A DNA stretch of 10,274 nt from Isohypsibius dastychi (lineage: Eukaryota > Tardigrada > Eutardigrada > Parachela > Isohypsibiidae), in the NCBI GenBank assembly GCA_034696485.1, contig JAQIWT010001578.1, positions 1-10,274 on the forward strand. The letters run 5' to 3'. Position 1 is the first letter of the stretch, and each line of letters starts with the position of its first letter. The notes under the pieces are model-generated. The model was not told the origin of the DNA and searched no databases. It saw only the letters and a program-made list of their open reading frames with translations. Below are positions 1 to 8,342 of this stretch, piece after piece. The position numbers and the translations under genes are program-made.

Positions 1-506
1 TTTTTCGCCGCTTACTGCCTCGAGTGAATGACTGATTCAAACAAGAACAAGTTTATAGTTGCTCTATGCTGTTTCCTTTATCTCTTGTTCTCGGCAATGC
101 TGAATATCATATATCCTTACCAGTTACAGTCGCGCAGTCAAAGACATTCATTTCCACAAGAAGTTTGGACATAGCAGTACGTACAGTATTTGATAAACTT
201 TTCAGCTTGACAATTCATTCCGGATTCCCGACAGAAGACAAACAAGAACGACCGAGTGAGTGTGTTCATGGTATTCAGTGAACAGCCATTAAGGGAAAAT
301 CAAAAAGCCAGCGACACGAACAGAAGAGTTTTAAAATTTTCCACGGTAGAGATGAATTCGAATGACGCAAAAATAAAGAAAGCAGAATTATTTCATACAC
401 CCGAAAACCGACAATTTTAGCATTCTACTAATTAAACACTCTCATTACGTCATTCCCACTATCTGTCAAATGATGAAGATTACGGCAGCATACAAAAAAC
501 AGCGAC
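1..506. other. Importin alpha 3' UTR plus unassigned sequence
   Basis: The part next to 506 should be the 3' UTR of the minus-strand importin alpha gene. I see no AATAAA on the minus strand here. Weak variants such as TATAAA on the minus strand near position 52 are possible but unproven. A 71-codon open frame on the plus strand at 66-281 resembles no family I know and looks like chance. On the minus strand a good donor-like GTAAGGAT lies near 115-122, which could belong to a neighbouring gene beyond the left edge. No gene is called. Confidence 0.4.
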
Positions 507-2741
507 TTAGAAATTAAATCCACCCTGCTGTCCCTGTGGGTTCTGACCGATTTGGAAATCATAATCTGGCTGGTTCGCCGTTTCCACATCCTCATCCTCA
601 GTGCCGAAATATACTTCAATCAGTTCAAGCGCCTTTTGATAGATTTCCGGATTTTCATGGACTTGCAGGGCCTCAAGTTTCTCCAGTCCTAAAATAAAAA
701 GCTACCTGTGTAATTTTTGATATTCGCTTCAAAAAACGCAAACATACCATAACAATGTTCGACCAACAGGGCATTCGGATTCAGTCCTTGATCATCCAAC
801 CGCTGCGATCCGACTCTCAAGATATTTTCCAATCCGGTAAGGGCAACCTGCAGAAGTCGTGCATCGGTACTTCCCAGAAGTTCGCACATGGGAGGGATGA
901 CGTTGTTATCGACAAAATACCTACAACATTAACATAATTTTGACAAATTCCACTTCTAAAAATATGTACGTACTGGATTTGTTCGGGAGTTCCCCCAGAT
1001 AAAGCATTAGTGACAGCCCAAGCGGCTTCCTTTCGTGTTTTGAAGTCGGCATGGCCCAGAATTTCAATCAGAATTGGAATAATTCCGGTGTCAATAACCA
1101 GCTTCAAGTACAACGAAAACATGAATGATAATAATGCGAACTGCTAAAATGGATACCTGAATTTGGTTTCGGTTTCCTGCTGTAATATTGGATAAAGTCC
1201 AGCAAGCTTCTTTTCGAATGGCCTCCTTGATATCTGGTCGAGTCAAAAGCACCTTCAATGGCTCGAGAACTCCGCTGTTCAGAACGATCTGTGTCTGATT
1301 ATCGTCTCCGGTGACTATGTTACCAACCGCTCGGAGCGCTGCCGAGACGACATTCTGGGCCTCAGTTCTGGGGAGACAGATAATTAATATAATACAGTAC
1401 AACATAAATCAGCCTGTGAACGAATAACTCACCCCAACAGTTCCACCAAACGACGGGTAACTCCCGCATCGACGACAGCCTGAATTTTGTCATTTGGCCC
1501 GTCGCACAAATATGATATCGCCCAACACGAATCAGTAAGCACATCAGCGTCCGAATGGAAAAGAAGTCTTGCCAGAACCGGAAGAGCAGCTTTGACCTAC
1601 AGATGAACAGTTAGATATCCGTAAGCACGTCCAACTGCGAAATGGAATTACCTTGGCAAAATCGGGCTGGGGATTCTTACCACGGCACAAGTTAGATAAA
1701 GCCCAGACTGCATTTCTGACCATAGAAAGACGTTTTGAACGTGTGAATATCCTACAACTCAAGTTTAGCATAACGGAAACACTTCCAACAAGAACAACAC
1801 TTACGACACCAGAGGATTAAGAATTCCTTCGTTCAACACCAAATCCCGGCATTCCGTGCTGTCACCCGCAATATTTCCGAGAGCCCAAACTGCCTGGATT
1901 CAAAAAACAACAATTCGTGATGGATACTATCATCATGGGATCAATGACCGTCAAGGCCAAGGTTCTACCTGTTCCTGGACGTCTTCCGAATTGGATTCCA
2001 AGAGCTTGACAAAAATCGGAACAGCACGTGCTTCAATAACTTTGCGAGTTTGCTGAGAAGTTCCAGAAGCAATATTCGTGAGAGCCCATGCAGCCTCAAA
2101 CTGAAAGTACATTCAATACAAACCAACCACGAGAAAACATGTGCAAGTACTCACTTGAAGTTGTGGCTGATCTTCCACCTGAAGAAATTCCACAAAACGA
2201 GGCAAGATGCCTGTGCTGATTACTTCGTCAATAGGAGGGTTAGGCTCTATCAATCAAATTCCATGTCCAGGTTACTTCCTGATCATCATAACAATGTCAC
2301 TGACCTCGAGAGAGCAATTTGCGAAAATTTTGTGTTGCAGCTAAAGTTTTCTTCGGATCGTTACTCATAAGATCAGTGATCATCTCAGGGCTGATCTGAA
2401 ATAGCAAAAACAGGCATGAATGACGGAAGATCATGGAAGGAAAATTTCACAACTGAATGACGTACCACAACCTGCCCAGCAGGCCCCTGATCATCTACAT
2501 GATCGGTATCCTCGTCAGTAGATGAAGTTATTCCACCAGGACCAATATTCAACCGTTTGGCAAGCTGTGAATACAGCCACGTTTGCATGATAGGAATAAA
2601 GTGAACGGCGAAATCAAATTTTCCTCTTACCTGATCTTCTCGTTTCTCCCGCCGCAGAACATTCCTTTCGTCCTCGCGCTGTCGACGCATTTCACCAGCG
2701 TCGATTCCTGTGTGCTTATACTTTGCTCGGTGACTGGCCAT
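507..2741 (-). CDS. Importin subunit alpha (karyopherin alpha, alpha-1/5/6-like), 12 coding exons
   Basis: Nuclear import adaptor that binds classical NLS cargo and links it to importin beta. Coding exons, in transcript order: 2741-2631, 2564-2466, 2395-2305, 2246-2155, 2100-1969, 1893-1805, 1751-1652, 1596-1433, 1367-1157, 1101-974, 920-748, 688-507. They join in phase to give 523 aa, normal for the family. Residues 1-50 form the basic importin-beta-binding domain ([18 protein letters not shown], then AKRLN where relatives usually have KRRN). Armadillo repeats follow, with the NLS-binding W/N ladder visible: WALTN at 136-140, WALGN at 178-182, WALSN at 221-225, WAISY at 263-267, RAVGN at 305-309, WTLSN at 349-353, WAVTN at 391-395. 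The LENILRVG segment near 420 and the acidic FGTEDED tail are also typical. Introns are 53-75 bases. The ATG follows a likely 5' UTR acceptor closely. The family is certain; the exact paralogue is inferred. Confidence 0.96.
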
Positions 2742-2757
2742 TTTTGAGATTCAATCT

Positions 2758-2864
2758 CTGAAACGAAGATTGATGAGAAGAAATCTGGACAAGAAACGAG
2801 CCACAGACGCTGCAAAGAGCTGTCGGAATGGAACATTGATGTAGAATAAGTGCAACTCACTTAC
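2758..2864 (-). other. Probable 5' UTR intron of importin alpha
   Basis: On the minus strand a consensus donor GTAAGTGAG begins at 2864 and a pyrimidine-rich acceptor ending TTTCAG finishes at 2758. This gives a 107-base intron that ends 16 bases before the start codon at 2741. It implies a non-coding first exon ending at 2865, with an unknown start. The call rests on splice-site shape only. Confidence 0.6.
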
Positions 2865-2865
2865 A

Positions 2866-3281
2866 GGTGTACAAATTTGCGGATCAAAACAGGAAATCTA
2901 GAAAGCTATCGGACAGCGACCTTAACAGCTCCTTCCTCGACGTTTGTTTTCAGCGACTGCTATGAACAAACGGATGAGAAGTCTGAGCCGGCGGCTTTCG
3001 GGCCAAAACCGAAATCAGGCTCCGGATCTGGTCCGGCTCCGCTGAAGATCCGAGTGCCAACGACAAACTTACCCCCCTACGCAATGCGAATGTGGAAATA
3101 GCCGGCTAGGTTGGAACGATAAGGCTCGGTTAGTTCGGCCTGAGCCGCGATACGAGCCATGCGTTATATGAGTGCATCTTCTGACTTCATCCTCTACATC
3201 TGCTGAAAGTTTGTTTAATTCCTCGTACCCGTCATTATCTGATCCAAGGCGATTTGTTATTTGTTTGAGTTCAGCCCGAGG
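2866..3281. promoter_or_regulatory. Divergent promoter region between importin alpha and cactin
   Basis: This stretch separates the predicted 5' UTR exon of importin alpha (minus) from the cactin start codon (plus). Both leaders and both promoters must fit in about 0.4 kb. The middle (about 2990-3160) is GC-richer than the flanks and has repeated TCCGG/CCGGC words, such as ggctccggatctggtccggc at 3018-3037. I see no clear TATA box and no convincing gene. An in-frame TGA at 3240-3242 lies upstream of the cactin ATG. Confidence 0.5.
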
Positions 3282-5439
3282 ATGTCACGGATGCAGGAAT
3301 ATTCTCCTTTCGGTCAAGACCATCATGCGACATCACAACGTAATTTTGACGGGTGAGAAGTTGAGGATTCTCTGAGCGTACTTCTTGATTCTTGAATGAA
3401 GTGTTTTTAATTTTGGTTGATGTTGATAGATCTAGTTCGCGAATTCAGGAAAAGCCTTCACGTTCAAGTTCGCACAGAAGAGACCGTGAAGATTCGCAGC
3501 GCGGTGAAAGCCGAGGACGAGATCATGGCAAGGAGAGACATCGTGGAAAAGACGAGGAAAAAAGAAGGGAACGAAAATCCCGAAGTCGCAGCGCTGACAA
3601 ATACGGTCGGTCGAAAAATAGAGGAAAACGCAGCCGTAGTCGATCTGACTCTGCTTCAGGTACGTTCGACGATATTTTCTGCCGAAACAGTTCAGAATTT
3701 GTTGATTTCACACAGAAAACGATCACGATGATTCCCACAGCAAAAGCTTATCAAAACCCAAGGTTGATAAGGATAAGGAAACACCTGAAGAAAAACGTGC
3801 CCGTCGATTAGCGAAGAAGTTGGCCAAAGAAAAGAAGAGAGCCGAGCTGGAAAAGCATTTGGGAAGTGAGATGGATGCGTTTGGAGATCCTGACTTGCAC
3901 AAGACGTTCGTGTGGAAGAAGAAGCTTGTGAAGGAAGGCACCGAACACTTGACTGTTGATGATATCAAGAAGCAGAATAAGGACAAGTTGTGGGCTACTC
4001 GGACGGAACTCGAAAAAGTTCGCGAACGTCGCCAGCAGTACGAACGTGAGCGTGCAGCTCGAGAGGAAGAAGTTCAAATGGTCCAGCGGGAAAAGGAAGC
4101 CACACAGTTCAAGTTATGGGAAGGACAGGAGGATTCATTCCATTTGAAACAAGCTCAGCTCCGCTCAGAAATTCGAATTCGAGACGGAAGAGCTAAACCT
4201 GTGGATCTCCTTGCTCGTTATATCAGCAGTGCTGATGATCTGAGTGTGGATATTCACGAGCCATATACTTATATTGAAGGACTGAACAAGAAAGATTTGG
4301 AAGACTTGTTGGAGGATATTATTATTTATCAGAAGCTTGATCGAGATGGCAATGTAGATTACTGGAGCGACGTGACGATAGTTGCCGAAGAAGAGCTGAA
4401 CAAAATTCTGCGATCGGAAGCCGAAGCTGAAAGAAGAGCTGGGCGACAAGGCATTAATTCCGCTGTGATTTCCGAAGTGTCCTCTGTCTTCAAAGGAAAG
4501 ACTTTGCCTCAACTAATCGAGCTGGAGAAGGAAATTCGGGGAAAAGTTTCTAGTCGGTCGGATGGAGTTGATGTTTCGTATTGGGAAAATCTTCTACAGC
4601 AGATCAAAGCTCATATGGCAAAGATTCGTCTTCGTGATCGGCATCAAAATAATCTTAAGAAGAAGCTGGAGGAGCTGAAAAGAGAACAAGGCATCGAAGA
4701 TCAACAGGATAACTTCAAGGTACCATCCATCCCTCTGGAAAAGCCTGTCAAACTTGAAGTGGATTCGGTCCCGGAAGCGGTTCAAACGGAAGAAGAGCTT
4801 CAGACCATTTCGGAATACAATAGCGGTCGCTACAGTCCGAATCTTATTCCTTTCGCGGATATCGGCGTGGAAGTCCATCTGGTTGAAATGGTGGATGATT
4901 TGCGAAAATTACAACTGGCGAGAGAACAAGTTTCCAAGACCGGAAGTGCGGCCATTGTTACTACGGAGGACCATGTATTTGAGCGAGAAGCTAGGAAAGG
5001 AATGGGTGACGATGAAGCGCAGTTCAGCGTTGAAAGCGTTCTTGATCAGCCAACTTATGTCTGGTCAGACAAATATCGTCCCCGGAAGCCGAGATATTTC
5101 AATCGTGTTCACACTGGATTTGAATGGAACAAGTACAACCAGACTCATTACGATCTGGACAATCCGCCTCCTAAAGTTGTGCAAGGATATAAATTCAATA
5201 TCTTCTATCCGGATCTAATTGACAAAGGAGTGACTCCACGGTACACGGCAAATCTTTGTAAAGACAACAGCGATTTCTCCATCCTTCGGATAAGTGCTGG
5301 ACCACCGTACGAGGATATCGCATTCAAGATTGTGAATCGAGAATGGGAATATTCTTACAAAAGAGGCTTCAGATGTCAGTTTCATAACAATATCTTTCAG
5401 TTGTGGTTCCACTTCAAGCGATACCGTTACCGACGTTAA
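3282..5439 (+). CDS. Cactin (spliceosome-associated, Cactus-interacting protein), 3 exons
   Basis: Conserved nuclear protein that acts in pre-mRNA splicing and, in Drosophila, binds Cactus (IkB) in Rel/NF-kB signalling. Exons 3282-3352, 3430-3659 and 3716-5439 join in phase to 674 aa (human about 758). The ATG at 3282 is the first in frame after a TGA at 3240, and its exon ends in GG before GTGAGAAG. Residues about 25-100 are an Arg/Ser-rich region with SRSRS runs. The charged mid region (about 110-450) has PEEKRARRLAKK, QEDSFHLKQAQLRS and IRIRDGRAKP, typical of the Cactin_mid domain. Residues about 543-674 form the C-terminal Cactus-binding domain (DKYRPRKPR, FNRVHTGFEWNKYNQTHYD, GYKFNIFYPDLIDK, final FKRYRYRR). 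It is divergent from importin alpha and convergent with PTDSS2. The short first exon (MSRMQEYSPFGQ) is the least certain part. Confidence 0.96.
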
Positions 5440-5457
5440 AATATCATTTGTTTACGT

Positions 5458-5463
5458 TTTATT
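5458..5463 (-). terminator. Poly(A) signal AATAAA of PTDSS2
   Basis: AATAAA on the minus strand, about 82 bases past the PTDSS2 stop. Cleavage 10-30 bases further on would fall at or inside the end of the cactin reading frame. Confidence 0.7.
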
Positions 5464-5532
5464 TAATTTTGGCACTTGTAAAGAGTAAGGGTTTGCTTCC
5501 GGGAGAAACAAAACTGAGCAACAATCCGCAAG

Positions 5533-5538
5533 AATAAA
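5533..5538 (+). terminator. Poly(A) signal AATAAA of cactin
   Basis: AATAAA on the plus strand, 94 bases past the cactin stop. It is the first canonical hexamer after the stop. Normal cleavage would fall at about 5548-5568, inside the last codons of PTDSS2 on the other strand. Confidence 0.7.
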
Positions 5539-5544
5539 ACAGAA

Positions 5545-7502
5545 TTATACGTGTTTGTCCTTTGCGAGGTCTTCAATGCAAAACGAAACCGCAGTACCTT
5601 CATCGCACGCATTGCTTGCGGCGGAAGTTGACAAGTGATCACTCACACTTTCCGACAACCCAACCCCAGAATCTTGAGTCGTGTGGTCGCCAAATCCAAC
5701 CCGCATTTTGCCGCGGTAGAAGAATTCCCATATAGTCCAGACTATTATTCCAGCAATAAAAAGCAGCCAAGCATATGTCACGTTTCTGGGAAGAGGGATG
5801 GTAATCACATCAAAATCAAACCGCATCACAATCAGGAGCTCCGTGATGATTATCACCAGCACAACCCAAGCCTGCTTGCCGAATTTTTTGCAGTTCCTGA
5901 AACAAAGTCAAAATATTAGGAAAATCAGCTTGAAAGCGACCAAAAAAGTTTGACTCACGGGTTATCCATGTATTCGAAAGTTTCCCGCATAGAGACTCCT
6001 CCGCATAATAAGAAGAATATTAAGCGAATCAGGTTGATGTTATTGTTTGGAGGAATCCACAGAACATATTTCAGATAGAAGGTATTTAATTCCGCAAGGA
6101 GAAACTGAAAAGATTGTTCGCTCGGAATCTGACATATTTTTCTGAAACAACGAAAACCCACCACTGAAATAAGACCCAGCGTCGCCATCCAGCGTTTGAA
6201 GCTGGAGAGAGGGCGCCAGTCGAATTCGACCCAACTGTACGGTGTGAATTGGGATACCATCCGTTTCAATCGACCGCTGGAAACAACTGTTCAGCACGCA
6301 AGTCTTGATGTTAATTGAATAGAGTAGGTCAAACTTACGTGTATGTTGGTATAGTCCAGAGTCCGCGCCAATGATATGGCCTGATGTACAAGTATTTCAA
6401 AGTGTACATTCCGAGCAATATTCCCATGCCATTACAGAGCAATGCATCCATAATCCACTGCAAAAAATAAGAAACGCTTTTAACTTTCAGGACAAAAAAT
6501 TGTACCGAATTCTTACATGGTCCCACCAACATTCGCTGAAATTCGGCAGCTGATGCTCAAACGTGTATTCGAGAACTTCAAACATGATGCTGATGACCAT
6601 ACACAGCCACCAATCACGAAGAATAAGCGTCTAAACAGCACATTTTTTTAATTACCAACTCAAACGGACGAAGAGCAACGACGAAATTACCTTCAGCCAC
6701 CATCCAAAAAAATGCGTCGGTACGAAGCCGTCCATTTTATCCTGAAGAAGTGGTTTTAATGCATATCAGTAAATGAACTGAATTTTTTTACCCAAATATT
6801 ATGGTACGGATCTGTATGATTTGCATCGTACAAAGAACAACTTCCGCCGTAATCTTTCTCCGGAAGTGCTACTCCGAGCGAAGGATCAAGATGTCGAAGT
6901 AATAACCGGGCATCATTCGCGGACTAAAATTCATCATATAAGATACGCATAAATAATCCGATACGAAATTTTTCAAGATTACCTGGAAAAGTATGAATAC
7001 AAGACACAATTCATACAGGAGACTAATGCTAAAACATAAACGCCAGAAGACCGGATGTGGACGCCGAAAAGGTCCGTCAGATGTCTGCATGACTCCAAAA
7101 ACGATGAACATCACTCCCATTGCAATTACACCTCTGCGAAAAAAGATCTATCAAAGATCCACCACAAAAAGTTAAAAGAAGGGTTATCAATACCGTTTAG
7201 TATTCAGGGCAGAATCTGTCGAAATGGGTTCAAACAAAGCGACATAAACCAGAGCGCAGGAAACGAAGAACAAAACGGTGAGGGTATGGGCTCTCCTACA
7301 AATAAAGTATCAAATATCGTTTTACTGATACTCCGTTCAAAACAAACCAGAAAAAGGAGACGGTGCCATCATCATATAAAGCTTTCGCTCTCTTGTAGCC
7401 TTCCCAATCATGAGCAGTCCTGACTTCGATGTCCGGGCTTGTTTGCGTTAGCAATCCATTAGATCCACCGAAGTTCTCCAATTCTTTCCGTCTTGAGAAC
7501 AT
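5545..7502 (-). CDS. Phosphatidylserine synthase 2, 10 exons
   Basis: ER-membrane enzyme that exchanges the ethanolamine head group of phosphatidylethanolamine for serine, making phosphatidylserine. Exons in transcript order: 7502-7348, 7295-7194, 7133-6983, 6923-6792, 6741-6691, 6630-6517, 6457-6339, 6276-6162, 6104-5959, 5896-5545. They join in phase to 478 aa (human PTDSS2 is 487). Family marks: YDDGT then [12 protein letters not shown] across junction 1 (about 43-60), DGPFRRPHP and [13 protein letters not shown] (exon 3), LPEKDYGG (about 156-163), [13 protein letters not shown] (223-235), [30 protein letters not shown]. Many segments are hydrophobic, as expected for a multi-pass protein. 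The match to PTDSS2 is much closer than to PTDSS1. Introns are 50-62 bases. The first donor is GTTTGT, atypical, but required by phase and the W-R junction. An in-frame TAG at 7548-7550 precedes the ATG. Confidence 0.96.
6105..6161 (-). other. Stop-free 57-base intron in PTDSS2
   Basis: Intron 8 of the phosphatidylserine synthase gene (GTGGGT ... TTTCAG) is a multiple of three, sits in phase 0 and holds no stop. Splicing here restores the family spacing between the RW and FLLAELN motifs (nine residues). A neighbouring GTGGTG donor three bases upstream would give eight. If retained, it adds 19 residues between exons 8 and 9. Confidence 0.75.
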
Positions 7503-8233
7503 TTTCGATGAATAAGTACACCAGGTCTTCCAGTAAACTGGGTTCCGCTAAAGGAAGATGATAAGAATTGGCCAACTTGTTTCTTTTGGATTAAGAATTA
7601 AACGGCTTTGTACACTGGGATATTTCCACGCGTCAGGATCACTGAAACAACGGGAATCGCGTCCTTTGGAGAAGTGTCATGCAATCGATATCGAACATTT
7701 AACGCTCTCCCAGATAAACTCCAACTCACATATGACTTGGCGCACCGCCAGGATCTGATCAGGGTACGTTGTGGGAACGGAGATCTGAAGTTTGTGGAAG
7801 TTATGTTAGAAATACCTTAAATCTTGACAGCATCTGCCTGGAGAATGATCAAGTACCAAAATAAATTTGAAAAAAACCTGATGAGATCGAGAAGTGCAAA
7901 ATGAAACCCGACTGGAACCTGCCGAGCCCGAGAAATCAGATGTAAATAAAGGTGTATTTGGTAATCACCAGCATTAAATGTATGGTAGCACTTCCAAACT
8001 GGCGCTTGGATTTAGTAACCTCTTCTACCATAGCTGGCAGAAGTCCGCGAAAATAAAAACCAAGTCAGATGCATGCATGCTCTTCTTCAATCTTTTTGGC
8101 TTTGCCTGTTGTATTTTCGTAACCGAGGGAAAATGGAAAAAGATGGTCATAATTTTACTACAACATGTAGACTGCATTTCGGAGAAGAAAGACGGATGGA
8201 AATAAATGAAAAACAGAACTAAAATACAACGAA
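7503..8233. other. Region with no convincing gene; PTDSS2 upstream and MSRB1 3' flank
   Basis: The right part is downstream of MSRB1 and the left part is upstream of PTDSS2, both on the minus strand. Minus-strand splice-like sites are present: an acceptor-like CTTCCTTTAG ending at 7548 and a donor-like GTGAGTTGG at about 7725-7733. These could bound a 5' UTR intron of PTDSS2. Short open frames exist on both strands (for example 7608-7820 plus and about 7820-8010 minus), but none resembles a family I know. No canonical minus-strand AATAAA for MSRB1 was found between 8000 and 8340. Confidence 0.4.
7685..7694. promoter_or_regulatory. TCGATATCGA palindrome, DRE-like, upstream of PTDSS2
   Basis: A perfect 10-base palindrome about 185 bases upstream of the PTDSS2 start codon. 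With its neighbours it reads AATCGATA, one base from the insect DRE core TATCGATA, and it holds two opposed CGATA words. DRE/DREF-type elements are known in housekeeping promoters of flies. Use here is inference. Confidence 0.3.
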
Positions 8234-8308
8234 GGTTTCTGAGAGAACTTCCATCAATTGGCGTCACTATAGGATTTAGCCAAAAAACTTCATATCAATC
8301 TCCAAACC
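8234..8308 (-). ncRNA. SECIS element in the MSRB1 3' UTR
   Basis: Selenocysteine insertion element, starting about 35 bases after the MSRB1 stop. On the minus strand the 5' core ATGA is at 8293-8290 and the 3' GA at 8251-8250, so 5' UGAA faces 3' GGAA to form the tandem G.A quartet. Above it, GUUUUUUGGC (8288-8279) pairs with GCCAAUUGAU (8262-8253): eight pairs including G.U, with two U.U mismatches. The apical loop starts UAAAU, so the conserved AAA (8277-8275) lies about 12 bases after the UGA, the usual spacing. Below, GGUUU (8308-8304) pairs with AAACC (8238-8234) and GAGA with UCUC, with an internal loop under the quartet. Folding was done by eye. Confidence 0.85.
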
Positions 8309-8342
8309 AGCGTCTCTATCGTAACTCACTTTGAAAACAAAA

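Larger units (their letters stand above)
5440..5544. other. Convergent 3' UTR overlap between cactin and PTDSS2
   Basis: Only 105 bases separate the cactin stop codon (5437-5439, plus) from the PTDSS2 stop codon (5545-5547, minus). The canonical signals of both genes lie inside it, each on the far side, so both transcripts should cross most of the gap and overlap in antisense. Confidence 0.8.

Noticed and set aside
66-281. 71-codon plus-strand open frame
   Set aside because: No recognisable motif or splice context; length is within chance for this base composition.
7608-7820. 70-codon plus-strand open frame
   Set aside because: Starts from TTG, lacks recognisable motifs, and has no flanking splice or poly(A) logic. 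Kept only as unassigned.
8153-8205. Alternative SECIS candidate further downstream (ATGACC with a pairing AAAAAGAT near 8085-8095)
   Set aside because: No unpaired AA at the right place and a very large asymmetric loop; the element at 8234-8308 fits far better.
8025-8267. 80-codon minus-strand open frame downstream of MSRB1
   Set aside because: Overlaps the SECIS and 3' UTR, and has no family resemblance.
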